Origin: Crocodylus rhombifer
Taxonomy: Eukaryota; Chordata; Crocodylia; Crocodylidae
Direction of reading: 5' to 3'
Assembly: GCA_038503035.1 (NCBI GenBank)
Contig: JAVSML010000041.1
Coordinates: 730,378-794,377, forward strand
DNA length: 64,000 nucleotides
How positions within the stretch are numbered: position 1 is the first letter of the stretch; each line of letters opens with the position of its first letter. The translations under genes were made by a program, and so were the position numbers. A model generated the notes under the pieces. The model saw only the letters and a list, made by a program, of their open reading frames with translations. It ran no database searches and was not told the DNA's origin. This document shows positions 1 to 13,200 of the stretch, piece after piece.

Positions 1-569
1 AAAGACAACAGCATAGCTTTATAGGCATACCTGTTCCCACAGGCTAGTTAACTAATCAAAAGTAAAAAAGATTCCACACTTGACTAACTGATCTTCCCAC
101 CCTCCTGTGAAGAAGGCAATTATCCCCAGTTAACAACTGAGAAGTAGAAGTGGAGGAATGAACTGGATTTGCCTGGGGCAGAGGCAGCCCACGTTGGAAA
201 CGGGACTGGAATCTGGTAATGCTATAGCCCAGTACAGCGCACGGCTGCTTGTCTTGTCATACAAATGTTCACAGAGGGATGGACAAATGAACCTTGAAAA
301 TGCTCATTTAAGTCAAAACTTGAAAACTTTGTTACTGTTAACCTCCCATGCTGATTTAACATAGTGATTTGCCACTATTGCTTAAAACATAGCTGGGTGT
401 ACTGTTCTCCTCTCAACTTTCAGGAACTATTCTACCTTTTGCCTTTAAAACTTTCTGTGGACTTAAATTTATCCTGCCATGGGTTTGGTCTCCAATTCCC
501 CCCATCCCCTTACCCCCAAAGCCACTCCAACAGTCCATCTACCAATAACTTATTTTCTACTCCTTCGGA
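1..569. other. KDM3A intron 23 or beyond, no feature seen
   Basis: Lies downstream (minus strand) of exon 23. No KDM3A exon, repeat or RNA gene recognised. Confidence 0.5.
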
Positions 570-715
570 CATTTCAAAGTTTCTAGGGTCAGAAGGGACC
601 TGACCAGATCATCGAGTCTGACCCCCTGCCTTGGGCAGGAATGAGCACTGGGATCATAATACCCCAGCCAGATATCTATCAAGCCTAGTCACTCTTGACA
701 CCCTTTCAGTTCCTG
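570..715 (-). mobile_element. CR1 3' tail, minus strand
   Basis: TTCTAGGGTCAGAAGGGACC then AGATCATCGAGTCTGACCCC is the reverse complement of a CR1 3' end. Confidence 0.75.
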
Positions 716-734
716 TGACATTGGATGTGTTCTA

Positions 735-850
735 TACATTTAAGGCCAGAAGTAGGCATCGTGACAATTTAGTCTGACTTCCTACATAACTCGGGCCATA
801 AGAGTGGTGTGAATTTCTCCAGGTCTAGTAGCTCTGGTCGAATGAAAGCA
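735..850 (-). mobile_element. CR1 3' tail of a second, older subfamily
   Basis: TTTAAGGCCAGAAGTAGGCA... and TTTAGTCTGACTTCCTACAT match the reverse complement of an older CR1 tail type, distinct from the copy just to its left. Confidence 0.65.
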
Positions 851-1529
851 TTTCCGTTTTAAATAACAATTTTCATCTAAAGGTTCCCAGTGGTGCAGAA
901 TCTCCCACAACCCTGGTTTAATTGTTTCAGTGGTTGAATTTAAAAGTAAATCAGAAAAATGCTAAAAGGAATATATATTTTTTAAATATTATTTCCAAAC
1001 CTCCCCTTTCTCCCCTTACAAATGTTCTGAAGCCAGACATCACTGGGGTTCTCACATCACTGAGATTCTGGCCGATCCCAGACAGATTTCAAAACCTGCC
1101 TGGTTCCTCACACCCTGCATACCAAGTTCTCTGCTGCCTGCCTGACCGGCTTCAAGTCAAGAGACTCAGACTTCTAGAGCCTGCAGCTGCAGCTGCCTGC
1201 TTGAGGGGACTGCCCTGAAGCAGGAGCTTGAGTCCCTTTCAAGGAGAAAACTAAACTATTTGGGTTTGGCTCTCAGGTGGAATGAAGCACGATTTCAACA
1301 TGCAGAAGTCTTCCACAGGACAGAATCCTTTTCCCCACCCCCCCACTTCTGGGCTCCTCAATGAAAATTATGCCTTATTTCTAACTGTAGAGCTTTTGTC
1401 TCTGGATCTTGTTATGCTGTTGCCTGCTCGACTGGAGAGCCCTCTTACCAAGAGTGTTCCCCATGTTGATGCGTGTGCGTGTGCCCCAGTTCAGTTACTC
1501 CGTAACCTTCTCTTTGATAAACTAAATAG

Positions 1530-1730
1530 CGGGAACTTCAAAGAGCTCATGCTTTCCAGTTTCTCTCCCTTCTGTGGCTCTTCTCTGTACCCTCCCCAGT
1601 CTTTTCACACCCTTCCTGAAGTGCTGACACCAGAATGGAGAGTAGCACCACAGCATTTCAACCAGGGCCAAATACAAAGATACAACCACCTCAATTACCT
1701 TAGTTGGTTTTCTCCTTAATTCATTCAAAA
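1530..1730 (-). mobile_element. CR1 fragment, reverse orientation
   Basis: The minus strand reads the conserved C-terminal RT segment (FRKGVKRLGRVQRRATE), truncated on both sides and abutting the plus-strand CR1. Confidence 0.6.
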
Positions 1731-1734
1731 AGAG

Positions 1735-3590
1735 AACCTGGGGAACTTCAGATCAGTTAATCTCACCTTCAATACCTGGAAAGTTACTGAAGGATATTAT
1801 AAAAGAAATCCATTTGCAAGCATCTGAAGGAAAGGTTGATCATGAGCAGCCCGCATGGATTTACTAAGAACAAGTTGTACCAAATAAGACTTGGTCTCTT
1901 TTGACAAAATAAATTACTTGCGTCGATGAAGAGAGTGCAGTGGATATAGTGCATTTGAACTTCAGCAAGGCTTTTGACAAAGTCTCACACAATCTTCTTA
2001 TAAACGAATCGGAGAAACATGAGCTGGACAAGTCTACTATAAGGCAGATAAACAACCTGGCTCAATAGTGAAGTTCAATTATAGACAGATCCATGTCAGA
2101 ATGGCAGGTTTCAAGTGGAGTCCCCCAGGTTTCTCTCCACTGCCCAGTGCTGTTCAATATGTCTATTAATTATTTAGACGCCAGAATAGATTGCTTCTTG
2201 AGCACGTTTACAGACAACGTGGAACTGGGAAGGGCTGTGAACATGCTGGAAGACAGAAGTTCAATTCAGAAGGATCTTGACAGACTGGAGAGCTGGGCTG
2301 GAGCTAACAGGATGAAGTTTAATGCTGACAAATGCAAGGTGTCAAAAAATACAAATACACAGCAGGTGCCACTTGGCTGGATGGCAGCACTATGGAGAAG
2401 GATCTAGGAGTTATGGTTGATACAGTTTCATATTGAGTCTACAAATGTTATTTAGCTGTAAAAAAAGGCAAATGCCAGTTTTGGGATGCATTAACAGAAG
2501 TATGAAGTGCAAGACGTGGGAGGTGATAATGCCTCTTTACTGTAGATAAGGCCTAAACAGTACCAAGTATTGTGTGCAACTTTGGGCTCCACATTTTTAA
2601 AAGGATGTGGAGAAGTTAGAGAGGGTCCATAGGTGGGTGACAAAAAAATGATAAAAGGGTGTGGAAGGCATATGAGATGTCAAAGTGCTTTTCCACAAGC
2701 TGAACATGCCTAAGAGGGGACATGATAATCTTCAAATATCTGAAGGGCTGCCATAAAGAGGGAAAGCACCTTTGGTCTCTTGCTGCAGAGAATAGGACAG
2801 GGGCCAATAGCCTGAAGCTGCAGCAATGTAGGTTTAGACTGGATATCAGGAAAAACTTCTCTGTTAGAACAGTGAGACAGTGGAATAGACTACCTAGCAA
2901 AGTTGTGGCATCTCTATCACAGGATGCATCCAAGAGGAGGTTGGGCAAGCAATGATCTATGAGTGGCTATGCCTATGCTCTACTATGGGCATCTTCTGGG
3001 TTTTGTTGTTCGCTGCCTGGGGCTGGTAAGGACTTTCCCCCCTCCTGCTGCTACAAGCATCAGGGGGTGGGGGGGCTTACCTTCCTCAGAGGCACTGGGT
3101 GTTGGCTGCAGCCAGGGCTGAAGACTGACAGGGATGTGCCAATGCTCCTGCTAGGACTAAAACTTGGAAGAGAGGGTCTGCTCACGGTCAGCTCAAATGC
3201 CATAACTGGGATCAGGAAGTAACTTTATCCCACAGTCAGACTGGTACAGACCGGGATTTTTGCCTTCCTCCTTAGTGGGAGGTATGGCCATCTTCCTTGG
3301 ATCTCTCAAGCATATTTTAACAACCTTTACAGCAGGAGGACATTGGCCACTGTTGTCCCTATACCTTTACCTATGGCAGGTCAAGGTGTTATGTCCTGTG
3401 GTTGTGTCAGGATTCACTATGGTTTTGCTAATATGTTAGACAATGAATTTGTATAGAATAGCTTGGATAGGAATGATCCGGCATCAGGGAGCAAATCAGC
3501 TCCTGCTCCTGCCTTAGGCAGGGGGTCAGACCTGATGATCTGTTTAGGTCCCTTCTGACCCCAAGTACTACAATGCTATGACCTCTGGGG
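1735..3590 (+). mobile_element. CR1 LINE, 3' half
   Basis: Degenerate reverse transcriptase (GVPQVS...VLFNM, RMKFNADKCKV, RKNFSVRTVRQWNRLP) followed by a long 3' UTR and the tail CAGACCTGATGATCTGTTTA near 3530. Same subfamily as the plus-strand CR1 at 30.8-33.4 kb, judged by the shared 3' UTR. Confidence 0.8.
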
Positions 3591-4075
3591 GTCCTCCTTC
3601 CAGCTCTACTTTTCTACGATAAGGTTTTCATTAGCCCAAAGTATTGCACAGCAGAAGCTCATGTTCAGAACTTTATCCACAAGCCCTTTCCAGCATTGCT
3701 ACTTGTCCTCCAGTCTACAAACATAAGAACACAAAACTGGAAAGTGCTCCTCCTCCCCTCAAAGTCATCATACAACCCCCTGCATCTGCAGGTAAATCAA
3801 TTGTCCAGAAGAGTCCACAAGAATATTTACTGCAAACTCATTGGTACACCACACCCACAAATTGTGCATGTGTGCAGCATTTATAAATTAAAAAAAAAAA
3901 CCTACATGGCTCTAAAGAGAAGAAGATAATGCTTTCCCAGTGCAGTAGCAGAAAATTAGTATGGAGTAAAGAACGTAGGCCATATTTAGCCTAGGCGCAT
4001 TACTGTATTTTTAGCTGTGCTGAAATTCTGCATTTCCAGCAACACACCCATTGCTCCATGGAACATTTATCTGAC

Positions 4076-4215
4076 CTTTTTCAGGAATTCCCGGATCTTC
4101 TCTGTATCTTTGGCAGCATAAATGTGCCACAGAGCTCCAGGTTTCTCTCGGCTTTCAGTAAAGCGCTTAATTGTCAACTCATCCGAGTCACCGTCTTGTA
4201 TGGTTTTAAGTACTT
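4076..4215 (-). CDS. KDM3A: KDM3A exon 23, last exon inside the window, residues 1148-1194
   Basis: Encodes [20 protein letters not shown] then [20 protein letters not shown] and IREFLKK, between CTGACAG and GTCAGA. Phase 1 in, phase 0 out. The following coding exons, which supply the third iron ligand, were looked for in 1-4,075 and are not there. Confidence 0.95.
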
Positions 4216-7200
4216 CTGTCAGAGATGAGAGAGAGAGAGACAGAACAGACACTTACCACAAGGACTCTGCTTCCTGCCACACATGACCCCAATGAACAAA
4301 AGTTTTACCTTCTTCCTGATTAACCTGCCCTCTGGGTATGCCCACATAAACCATAACATTGGCTGCATCTGAGACATCTAAATGGAGGTTTGTTGTGCCA
4401 TATTTTCTATCTTCTGGAGTTATTAAACCTGAAAAGTTGAAGCAAATGAAATGGATCAGTGATCCAAGAAAGAAGCATGCACCACAGAAAGCAGCACTAT
4501 TTGAAAAGCCAGCGTAGGCATTTAGAGTACATTTAACCTGACTGAAGCATTACAAAAGGTTTCCAGTACCCTGACTGAAGTGTTGCCCCACTATTGACTT
4601 ATAAAATGCAGGCTTCAGAACTGGCTTACAGCCTACCACATTGTAGCCGTTTGCATCCACAGCTGACTTTGCTATGGCATACAGAAGTCAGGCACAAGAT
4701 GTGCCAGGACAGTGTTTCTACAGTTATGTAGGCAGGGGAAATTCACCAAGCTCAGCCAAACAAGCCACAGCTGCTTCATGCAGGAGTAATGCCACATCTG
4801 CAAGGTATCATGTGCTGATTAATTAGCATAGCAGAAAGTTGACTGATGCAGTCACTCAGCAGTGCTAATTAGCCAGCCCACAGTGCCTTGTGGAGCCACT
4901 GCTTCCAAATTAAAAGGCTGCCTTGCCTGCAGAAGTTGCAGTGTGCTTCAGAGCTGTTGCTAGACATGATGAATTCCCTGTATAAATGAGATCTGTGATG
5001 ATTCAGACTGGTCTAATTCTCAGACAATCCCTGTTCATGCTGCATAAGGCAGTTGAACCATCAACAATCATATTAAAAGTAAATAAGAGTCAAGCATCCA
5101 ACAGAAGCATGCTTGAAAAATAAATTTTTCTATTCTTCAAGTTGCTGCATGCACATGGGTGAAGATCAGAAAAGATTTCAGGGAGAGTTAAAAGGAAGAT
5201 ATGGATCAAAGAAAGAGATCCTGAAAGATGGAGCAGAAGTAGCACAGAGCTGTGGGACAGTAACAAAGTACATGGATAAGATATTGGAAGCGCAGCAGAC
5301 TGAGTTCATGAATTACAGGACAAGTGTTACTAGCTTAAATGCAAGACAATAGAAGATCTACATGAAGCATATTCAACTAACTATTTCTGAGAACTGCTGG
5401 GGCTCCCAACCAAACAATTTATTCCCTTGGTCAGTTCACCAAGATCACAACGACTCTACATCAGTGGCTCCCAACCTTTTTTTGCTGTGACCCTAAATCC
5501 AGGTCGTGACCCCTGCCGCTGACTCACTCATGCCTGGTTGTGCCAGCAGAGCCCAGGCCAGGCTGGGATTGTGGAGAGCAGCAGCAGTGCAAGTTGGATG
5601 GACCATGCACCGGGAGAGCCCCACAGGCAGGAGGGGTGGGGTGAGGGGCAGACCCCTGCAACCCTGATTTGGGTCGTGCCCCAAGGTTGGGAGCCTCTGC
5701 TCTACATAATTCTGAAGGCAGTAATTACTAGAACACACAAAGTGCAGGCCACAGAATTTTTAAAAAAAAAAAAATTACTTACCATATGCATTGTACATTT
5801 TAGGACCCAAATCTGGTCGAACAAAATAGTTAGGAAGTCTCGAGGCAAGGTTGAGTTTGCCGCCCCTTCTAGTGTATTCTGGCAGTGGAATGTTATTCAT
5901 CAAGTCATCAAATCTGCAACAGAACAAATACAATTCACGCTAAATAACAATATGGAAACCCACAGGCCAAATAAAAAGAGGGAAAGAAAATGTTTACTGT
6001 AATCAACGTCTTGCATTACCACATATAGGGTCCCTTTACATGAGCACAGAGACCGCTCCAATGCGCTAGAATTCTCAATTAATCGAGTCTGCTTGAGCAT
6101 GGCAATTGCTGCTCCCCAGCAGCCTCCTGCATCTCCTGTATCAGCATCCCCATGCTCATTGAACGAGCTTTAGTTGAAATGCCCCACTGCCATTTTTAAG
6201 TGCAGGGACACTGATGCAGGAGATGTGGCAATGCTTTAATTAGAGTGGCTCTTGGAGCTGCTCTAATTAAAGCACCACCCTCCCCACCTCTGGGAGGAGC
6301 ATGTAAAAGTGCCCAGTTATCCATGTCTAACAATGAAAGAAAAGGAGAAACAAGACATGAGAATGGGACAGATGTAATAGCTGGATTTAGTACATTAATT
6401 GTTCTACTGAAATATGCGGAAGCCTCTCATATCAACTATTTGTCCAATTTTCTAAACGCATGCAATTTTGGTGAAGACTTCTCAAATTTAACCCAGTTTA
6501 GGTTTGTCAAAACAAAACTTTACAGAACAAGCTGTGTTTTACACTAAAGGTTATCACCCTACTGCACCAAGAGCTGAGATCATTTGAGAACTCATTCAAG
6601 AAACTCACTGCATACTTGCGAAACTTGCATCTCACACCCAGCCATCTCACAGAAACAAGTGAAGTTTGACTGTATTACGGATCACTATTCAAAGCTGAAG
6701 TGGATGTTTCAAAATGGACAGCATTTAAGTACTCTTATTTGGCTGATGTACCAAATACAAGTAGTTACTACCCATTGCCCCAGTCCTCCATACGTGCAAA
6801 GTTCATACCGAGACGGCATCATGTCTCTGAAGTCTTCACCTGGAGGCCAGTCCTTCAGCTTCAACACCATTGGCTCTCCTTCTTCCGTCTTAAGGCGACC
6901 TAACATTAAGAGTTGACAGTATCAGTTTCCTGCAATTTGTAAGTCTTATACTAAAAATGGTTTGTCTTAGACCCCATCAGTTGCAATTTAGCTTCAAGAA
7001 ATCAATGCCCACTTCAGCCTTACAAACAGCTTCTCAATCTGCTTGGCTAAAGAACTGGTTAGAAATTAATTATTCAGTACCCCGTGCTGGAGTTTCTTAC
7101 CCCCACTCTGTTCCTGCCCCCTTAAGAATAAGTGTTTTAAGAAGGCTCTCTCCAGATGGGGACAGAGGAGGAAGGTGGACAGGTAACAGGAATATGTTAA

Positions 7201-10200
7201 AGCCAAAAAACACAGTTCTCCTGGGAAATATTTCTGTTCTCTTTGAAGTAACCTCTTTGCCACTTGTCTAGCAAGCAACATAACCCTCCAGAAGATGGCA
7301 TAAGGAGCTCCAGTTAATCCAGATTTGCATAACTACCCTCCCAAGGCAAACCAACCAGGGGAGCAGAGAAGCAAACAGAACAGTTTGCAAGCAATTCGCA
7401 GGTCAGTTTGCCACCCCTCTTTGAAGGTGAGCCTGAAAGGTAAGATCCTTTTTTAAAATGTAATTAGGACTAACCTACAGTTATTTTAGCAGCCAAAATT
7501 CAGCAGCTAGACCAAGACTTAAGCCCCTTGTTTAACCAGAGTCCAGAGGCAAGGGGGAGCTTGCTTGGAAACTCTCTTTCATTCCTTCACTGTATGCTTG
7601 CTGAGAGGAAAGAGGCTGCAGGGAAAAAGGAACCCTTCAGATGAGGGAACAGCAAACAGGGCAGCTACAGAGGAGTTTGCTAGGGAAGATCTTATTTGGT
7701 AAGAGAAGCAAGAAGTAAGAGGCAACAGATTAAAAGACCCAGAGACATGTCAATCCCAGACCCACTGCTACTTCCAGCTCTTTCTCTGCTTCCAACTGTG
7801 AGGTGTCTGTCCAGACAGGACTGCAGGCCATTGAGGCTTCCACCCAGGTCCTGCTTTGGTGCTGTGCAGACCGCAGCTTGCCAATTCCTTTCCATGTCAG
7901 GCAGGTGGGGGAGTGCCTACAATGCAAGCGGTGCATTCTGGTGGTGTCCCTCAGGGAGAAGGCAGCAAGGCTCTGAAGCATCCTCCACCATGACAACTTC
8001 ATCAATTCCATGCTGGAGGAAACCTCTAGGACTGTGGAGGATGGACTGCCTGAGGTGCTGCTAGAAAAGGAAGAGGGCAGGGACTCCCAGGAAGGGGGAG
8101 CTGGAAGCAAGTAGCAGTCATTCCCATGTACAATGGTTTGCCCAGAGAGCATATATGGAGTGCTAGCAGCAGAGGAGGGGAGCATTCCAGTGGTGGAAGA
8201 GAGCAGGCCAGGAATCTCCAAGGTGGCAAGGATCAAGACCACTACTCCAAAGATGAAGCTTGGAGGGATCCACCTGCTGGCCTGACCTGTTGTCTAGAGA
8301 AGCCTCCTGCCTGCCTGGAGCCTGGATCCAAGATGTCATGGAAGGACCACCGAGACTTGTCCAACACTCTGACTACTACCCTATGCTGCTCATCCATGTG
8401 GGCACCAATGATACTGCCAGGGATGACCCCGAGCGGATGAAGAGTGACTCCAAGGCTCTGGGTGCAAGGGTGAAGGGGAGGGGGGCACAGGTGTTTTCCT
8501 CAATCCTTCCAGTCAAGGGGAAGGACCCTGGTAGGAGCAGATGCATCCTGAAAAATCAATGCATGGAGGCTCAGGTGGTGTTCCCAGCAGGGATTTGGCT
8601 TCTTCAACCATGGGATGTTGTTCCAATGATTACTAGGAAGAGATGGGATCCACCTGATGAAGAGAGGGAAGAGCATCTTTGCAGACAGGCTCGCTAACCT
8701 AGTGAGGAAGGATTTACACAAGGTTCACAGGGGGATGGAAAACAAAGCTCTGAGGTAAGTCGGGGAATGGAGGACCTGGAAGAAGAGGAAGCAGAAGCGG
8801 GCTGTAAGGGAGACTTTAGTCTTCCTGATAAAGTGGGGCAATTGGCTAGTCACCTCAGGTGCCTGTACACAAATGCGAGAAGGCTGGGAAACAAGCAGGA
8901 AGAACTGGAAGTCCTCGTGCAGTAGAGGAACTATGATGTGATTGGAATAAAGAGACTTGGTGGCAGCTCATGTGACTGAAGCACCATCATGTATGGGTAC
9001 AAACTGTTCAGGAATAACAGGCAAGGGAGAAGAGAAGGAGGAGTTGCACTGTATGCAAGAGAGCTGTGTGATTGCTCAGAGGTCCAGTATGAAACCTGGA
9101 AATAGGCCTGTTGAAAGTCTCTGGGTTAAGGTTAGCGGGAACAACAACAATAAGGCTGGTGTTGTGGTGGGTGTGTGCTACAGACCACCAAATGAGGAGG
9201 CTGAGGTACATGAGGCTTTCTTTAGAGAAACAGCAAAGTTTCCCAGTGATAGGCCCTGGTTCTCATGGGGGACTTCAATCACCCTGACATCTGCTGGGAG
9301 GACAACACAGCAGTGCACAGGAAATCCAAGAAGTTTTTGGAGAGTATTGGGGACAACTTCCTGCTGCAAGTGTTGGAGACATTAAACTAGGTGTGACAGC
9401 CAAAACCAGAGGGATTAATAAGCAATATATATGTGCTTCTTAGAAGCATTTGGTATTTTGCCTAAACAGATAATATTAGTTAATATGAAGCTTGTAAGTT
9501 TGTAAACTGCAAATGTAACTTATCTGTCATAAGTTTAACCAAAATGATAAAATTAACTGTTTGTGGAACTGACTGGGCCCCATAGGCAAAGCTGTGGATG
9601 TGAGATTAGCTGATCTAACAGTTTCTTCTCACGGTTCAGCTTTGACGATAAAAAAACTGGATCCAACTGCCTGGCACACCCAACTCATTCCAGGAAAGCA
9701 TCCCAAGAAAGTATATTCAAATGAAACCTAAAAGGGGTTGGGCTTAGGCAGAGCAATGTCAATTTCAAACCTAAAGGTGCTGCAACATAATTTGCTTATT
9801 GGATAAACCCGAGTCTGGGTAGTAACCTTTTATGATAATTTTTGACACCTTTCAATCCCATAGGGTAACAGCTATTGGGCAAAACCATGAGTGGCTCTAA
9901 AGCCAACAGATTAGCAACTAGGTATAAAAGCACATGCATCAGATAACCAACAGGAAGGAGGAAACAAAATGGTCATTTCTGTTCCACGCCCAGACCCTGG
10001 ACTCCCGGTGTGAGTGAGGATCGGATCCTGATCAAGGGACCAGGATCAGCAGGTATTGGGGGAGTCCCTGTTCCCCCGTGCGCTGCCAGGAGTGACCAGG
10101 AATAACGGTCATAAGCTGGCGGAGGGTAAGTTTAGATTAGATATTAGGAGGCGCTACTTCACAGTCAGGGCGGCTAGGGCCTGGAACCAGCTTCCAGGGG

Positions 10201-13200
10201 AAGTGGTGCAGGCTGCTAGCCTGGGGATTTTTAAAAGGAAGTTAGATGAGCACCTTGCCGGGGTCATCTGACCCCGGTGCTCTTTCCTGCTCAGGCAGGG
10301 GGTCGGACTAGATGATCTACCTAGGTCCCTTCCGACTCTAGCTACTATGAAACTATGAAACTATGACCTTCCCCAGTAATCCCTCTGACAGCGTTGATTG
10401 GGGATGCCTGACTTCACTGGAATCACCTGATGCCTACTTGGCATTGAGGGACTATCAATAAGTTGCCAACCCATGTCTGTCTATCTGTTGTTTTGAACAG
10501 CCCAGTGGCTAATACCCTTGCAGTGCCCAGTTGGCCTGTGACTGAATTGATCTATTTATCTGTTGTTATCATCTGTTATTTACTATTAGCTCTTTAATAC
10601 TGTATCATCTGCTTATCACATTTATCTTTCTGTTAACTGTTGTGCATGTGTAAGCTATAATAAATTTGCCTTTACTCCACTCCCAACTCTGCCTCCTTGA
10701 TCCAAAACTGAACCAAACTGCCCAGTTGGCCTGCGACAAAATTGATACACTCACAGTGCCCAGCTGGCCTGTGACACTACGAGCCATGCTTTTTTTGACC
10801 TACTGTTCACAAACAAGGAAGAATTGGTGAGGGATGCAGAAGTACATGGCAAGTTGGGCAGCAGTGACCACCAGATGACTGAGTTCAGGATCCTGACAAA
10901 AAGGAGAGCAGCAGAGCATGGACCCTGGACTTCAGAAAAGTAGACCGATTCCCTCAGAGGACTTACGGAAGGCCAGTCCAAAGGGGAGGGAAGGGGAGTC
11001 CAGGAGACCTGGCTGTATTTTAAAGAAACCTTACTGAAGGCAAAGGAAGAAACCATCCCAATGTGCAGGAAGATTAGCGAGTGTGGCAAGTGACTAGCTT
11101 GGCTTAGCAGAGAACTCTTTGGTGAGCTTAAACACAGAAAGGAAGCTTACACAAAGTGGAATCTTAGACAAACTAGGGTGAAGTATAAAAATATTGCTCG
11201 GGCATGCAGGGATGAAGTCAGGAAGGCCAAAATGCAACTAGAGTTGCAGTTAGCAAGGGATGTGAAGGGGAACAAGAAGAGTTTCCACAAATGTCAGCAA
11301 CAAGAGGAAAGTCAGGGAAAGTGTGGGTCCCTTACTAAATGGGGGAGGCAACCTAGTGACAGATCTGAAGAAAAGGCTCAATGTCTTTTTCACCCCAGTC
11401 TTCACAGGCAAGGTCAGCTCCCAGACTACTGCACCAGGAAGCAGAGTTTGGGGAAGAGGTAAGCAGCTCTCAGTGGCAAAAGAACAGGTTAGGGACTGTT
11501 TAAAAAAGCTGAACATGTACAAGTCCACGGGGCTAGATGCAACACATCTATGGGTGCTGAGGGTGTTGGCTGATGTGACTGCAGAGCTGCTGGCCATTAT
11601 CTTTGAAAACTCATGGCAAATTGGGGGAGGTTACAGATGGTTGGAAAAGGGCAAATATAGTGACCATCTTTAAGACAGGGAAAAGGGAGGATCCAGGGAA
11701 TGATAGACTCGTCAGTCTCACCTCAGTCCCCAGAAAAATCACTGAGCAGGTCTTGGCTCTGTGGATGCTCAGAAAGTCAGTGCATATACTGTATCTTGAC
11801 TTTAACAAGACTTTTGGTAGTCTCCCACAGCATTCTTGCAAGCAAGATGAGGAAATATGGGTTGGATGAATGGACTGTAAGATGGAAAGAAAGCTGGCTG
11901 GATTGCCAGGATCCACAGGTAGTAGTCAATGGCTCAATGTCTAGTTGGCAGCTGGTATCAAGCAGAGTGCCCCAAGGGGTCAGTCCTGGGGCTGGTTTTG
12001 CTCTGTATCTTCATCAGTGATCTGGAAGATGGGACGGAGTGTACCCTCAGCAAGTTCATAGATGACATCAAGCTGGTAGGTATAGCAGATATGCAGTAGG
12101 GTAGGGCTAGGATTCAGAGTGACCTAGACAAATCAGAGGATTGGACCAAAAGAAATTTCATGAGGTTCAAGAAGGGCAAGTTCAAAGTCCTGCACTTAGG
12201 GTGGAAGAATCCCATGCACCGGGACAGGCTGAGGGCCGACTGGCTAAGAAGCAGCTCTGCAGAAGAGGACCTGGGGGTTATAGTGGATAAGATGGATATC
12301 AGTCAGCAGTGCGCCCTTGTTGCCAAGAAGGCTAACGGCATACTGGTTGCATTAGTAGAAGCGTTGCCAGCTGATCGAAGGTAGTGCTTATTCTGCTCTA
12401 TCCTGCACTGCTGAGGCCACATCTGGAGTACTGTGTCCAGTTTTGGGCCCCCCACTACAGAAAGGACGTGAACAAGTTGGAAAGAGTCCAGCAGACAGCA
12501 ATTAAAATGATTAGGGCATTGGGGCACATGACTTATAAGGAGAGGCTATGGGAACTGCGTTTATTTAGTCTGTAGAAGAGAAGACTGAGGGGGGTATTTG
12601 ATAGCAGCCTTCAACTACTTGGGGTGGGGGGTTCAAAAAAAAGATGGAGATGGACTCTCCCCAGTGGTGCCAGATGACAGAACAAGGAGCAATGGTCTCA
12701 AGTTGCAGCAAGGGAAGTTTAAGTTGGGTATCAAGAAAAACCTCTCACCAAGATGGGAAGCACTGGAACAGGTTACCTAGAGAGGTGGTGGAATCTCCAT
12801 CTTGGAGGTTTTTAAGACCTGGCTCAACAAAGCCCTGGCTGGGATGATCTAGTTGGGGATGGTCCTGCTTTGAGCTGGGGATCAAACTAGATGACCTCCT
12901 GGAGGTCCCTTCCAACTCATTTTCTATGATAAACATCAGCTCTAGGGACCAAGCTGAGGGAGCTGCATGCAGAGCATTTTAGCTCTTGTAGAGCATACGG
13001 AGCCCTGGGGCACTGACACCCCGCTGGCATTTAACAATACCAGCCTAATCCACTCTGTGCACCAAACAGAACTGCATTCCCTTTGCACTGGTCCCTAGGG
13101 CAGGTCTACACCACTAGTACAAAGCTAGCGACTACTGTACTGACACTGGACACAATATGCCCCCTCTGTACTCACCGTCTCCCAACAAACTGAAAGCAGT

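Larger units (their letters stand above)
7300..12940 (+). mobile_element. Near full-length CR1 LINE in KDM3A intron 19, split by a solo LTR
   Basis: About 4.25 kb of CR1 once the insertion at 9392-10776 is removed. It has a 5' UTR-like start, an ORF1 region with the esterase-type block [13 protein letters not shown] near 8,390-8,430, an endonuclease region ending near 9,385 (GDFNHPD-like context), and reverse transcriptase pieces from 10,780 to 12,600. A typical CR1 3' end follows (GATGACCTCCTGGAGGTCCC near 12,890). Frameshifts and stops throughout make it dead. CR1 ORF1 esterase domains are known in this LINE clade. Confidence 0.85.

Noticed and set aside
1..4075. Remaining KDM3A exons 24-26 within the left end
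   Set aside because: No minus-strand frame in this stretch matches the expected JmjC C-terminal segment; it is mostly CR1 sequence.
7696..9385. Several plus-strand open frames read as host genes
   Set aside because: They are pieces of CR1 ORF1 and endonuclease, interrupted by stops and frameshifts.
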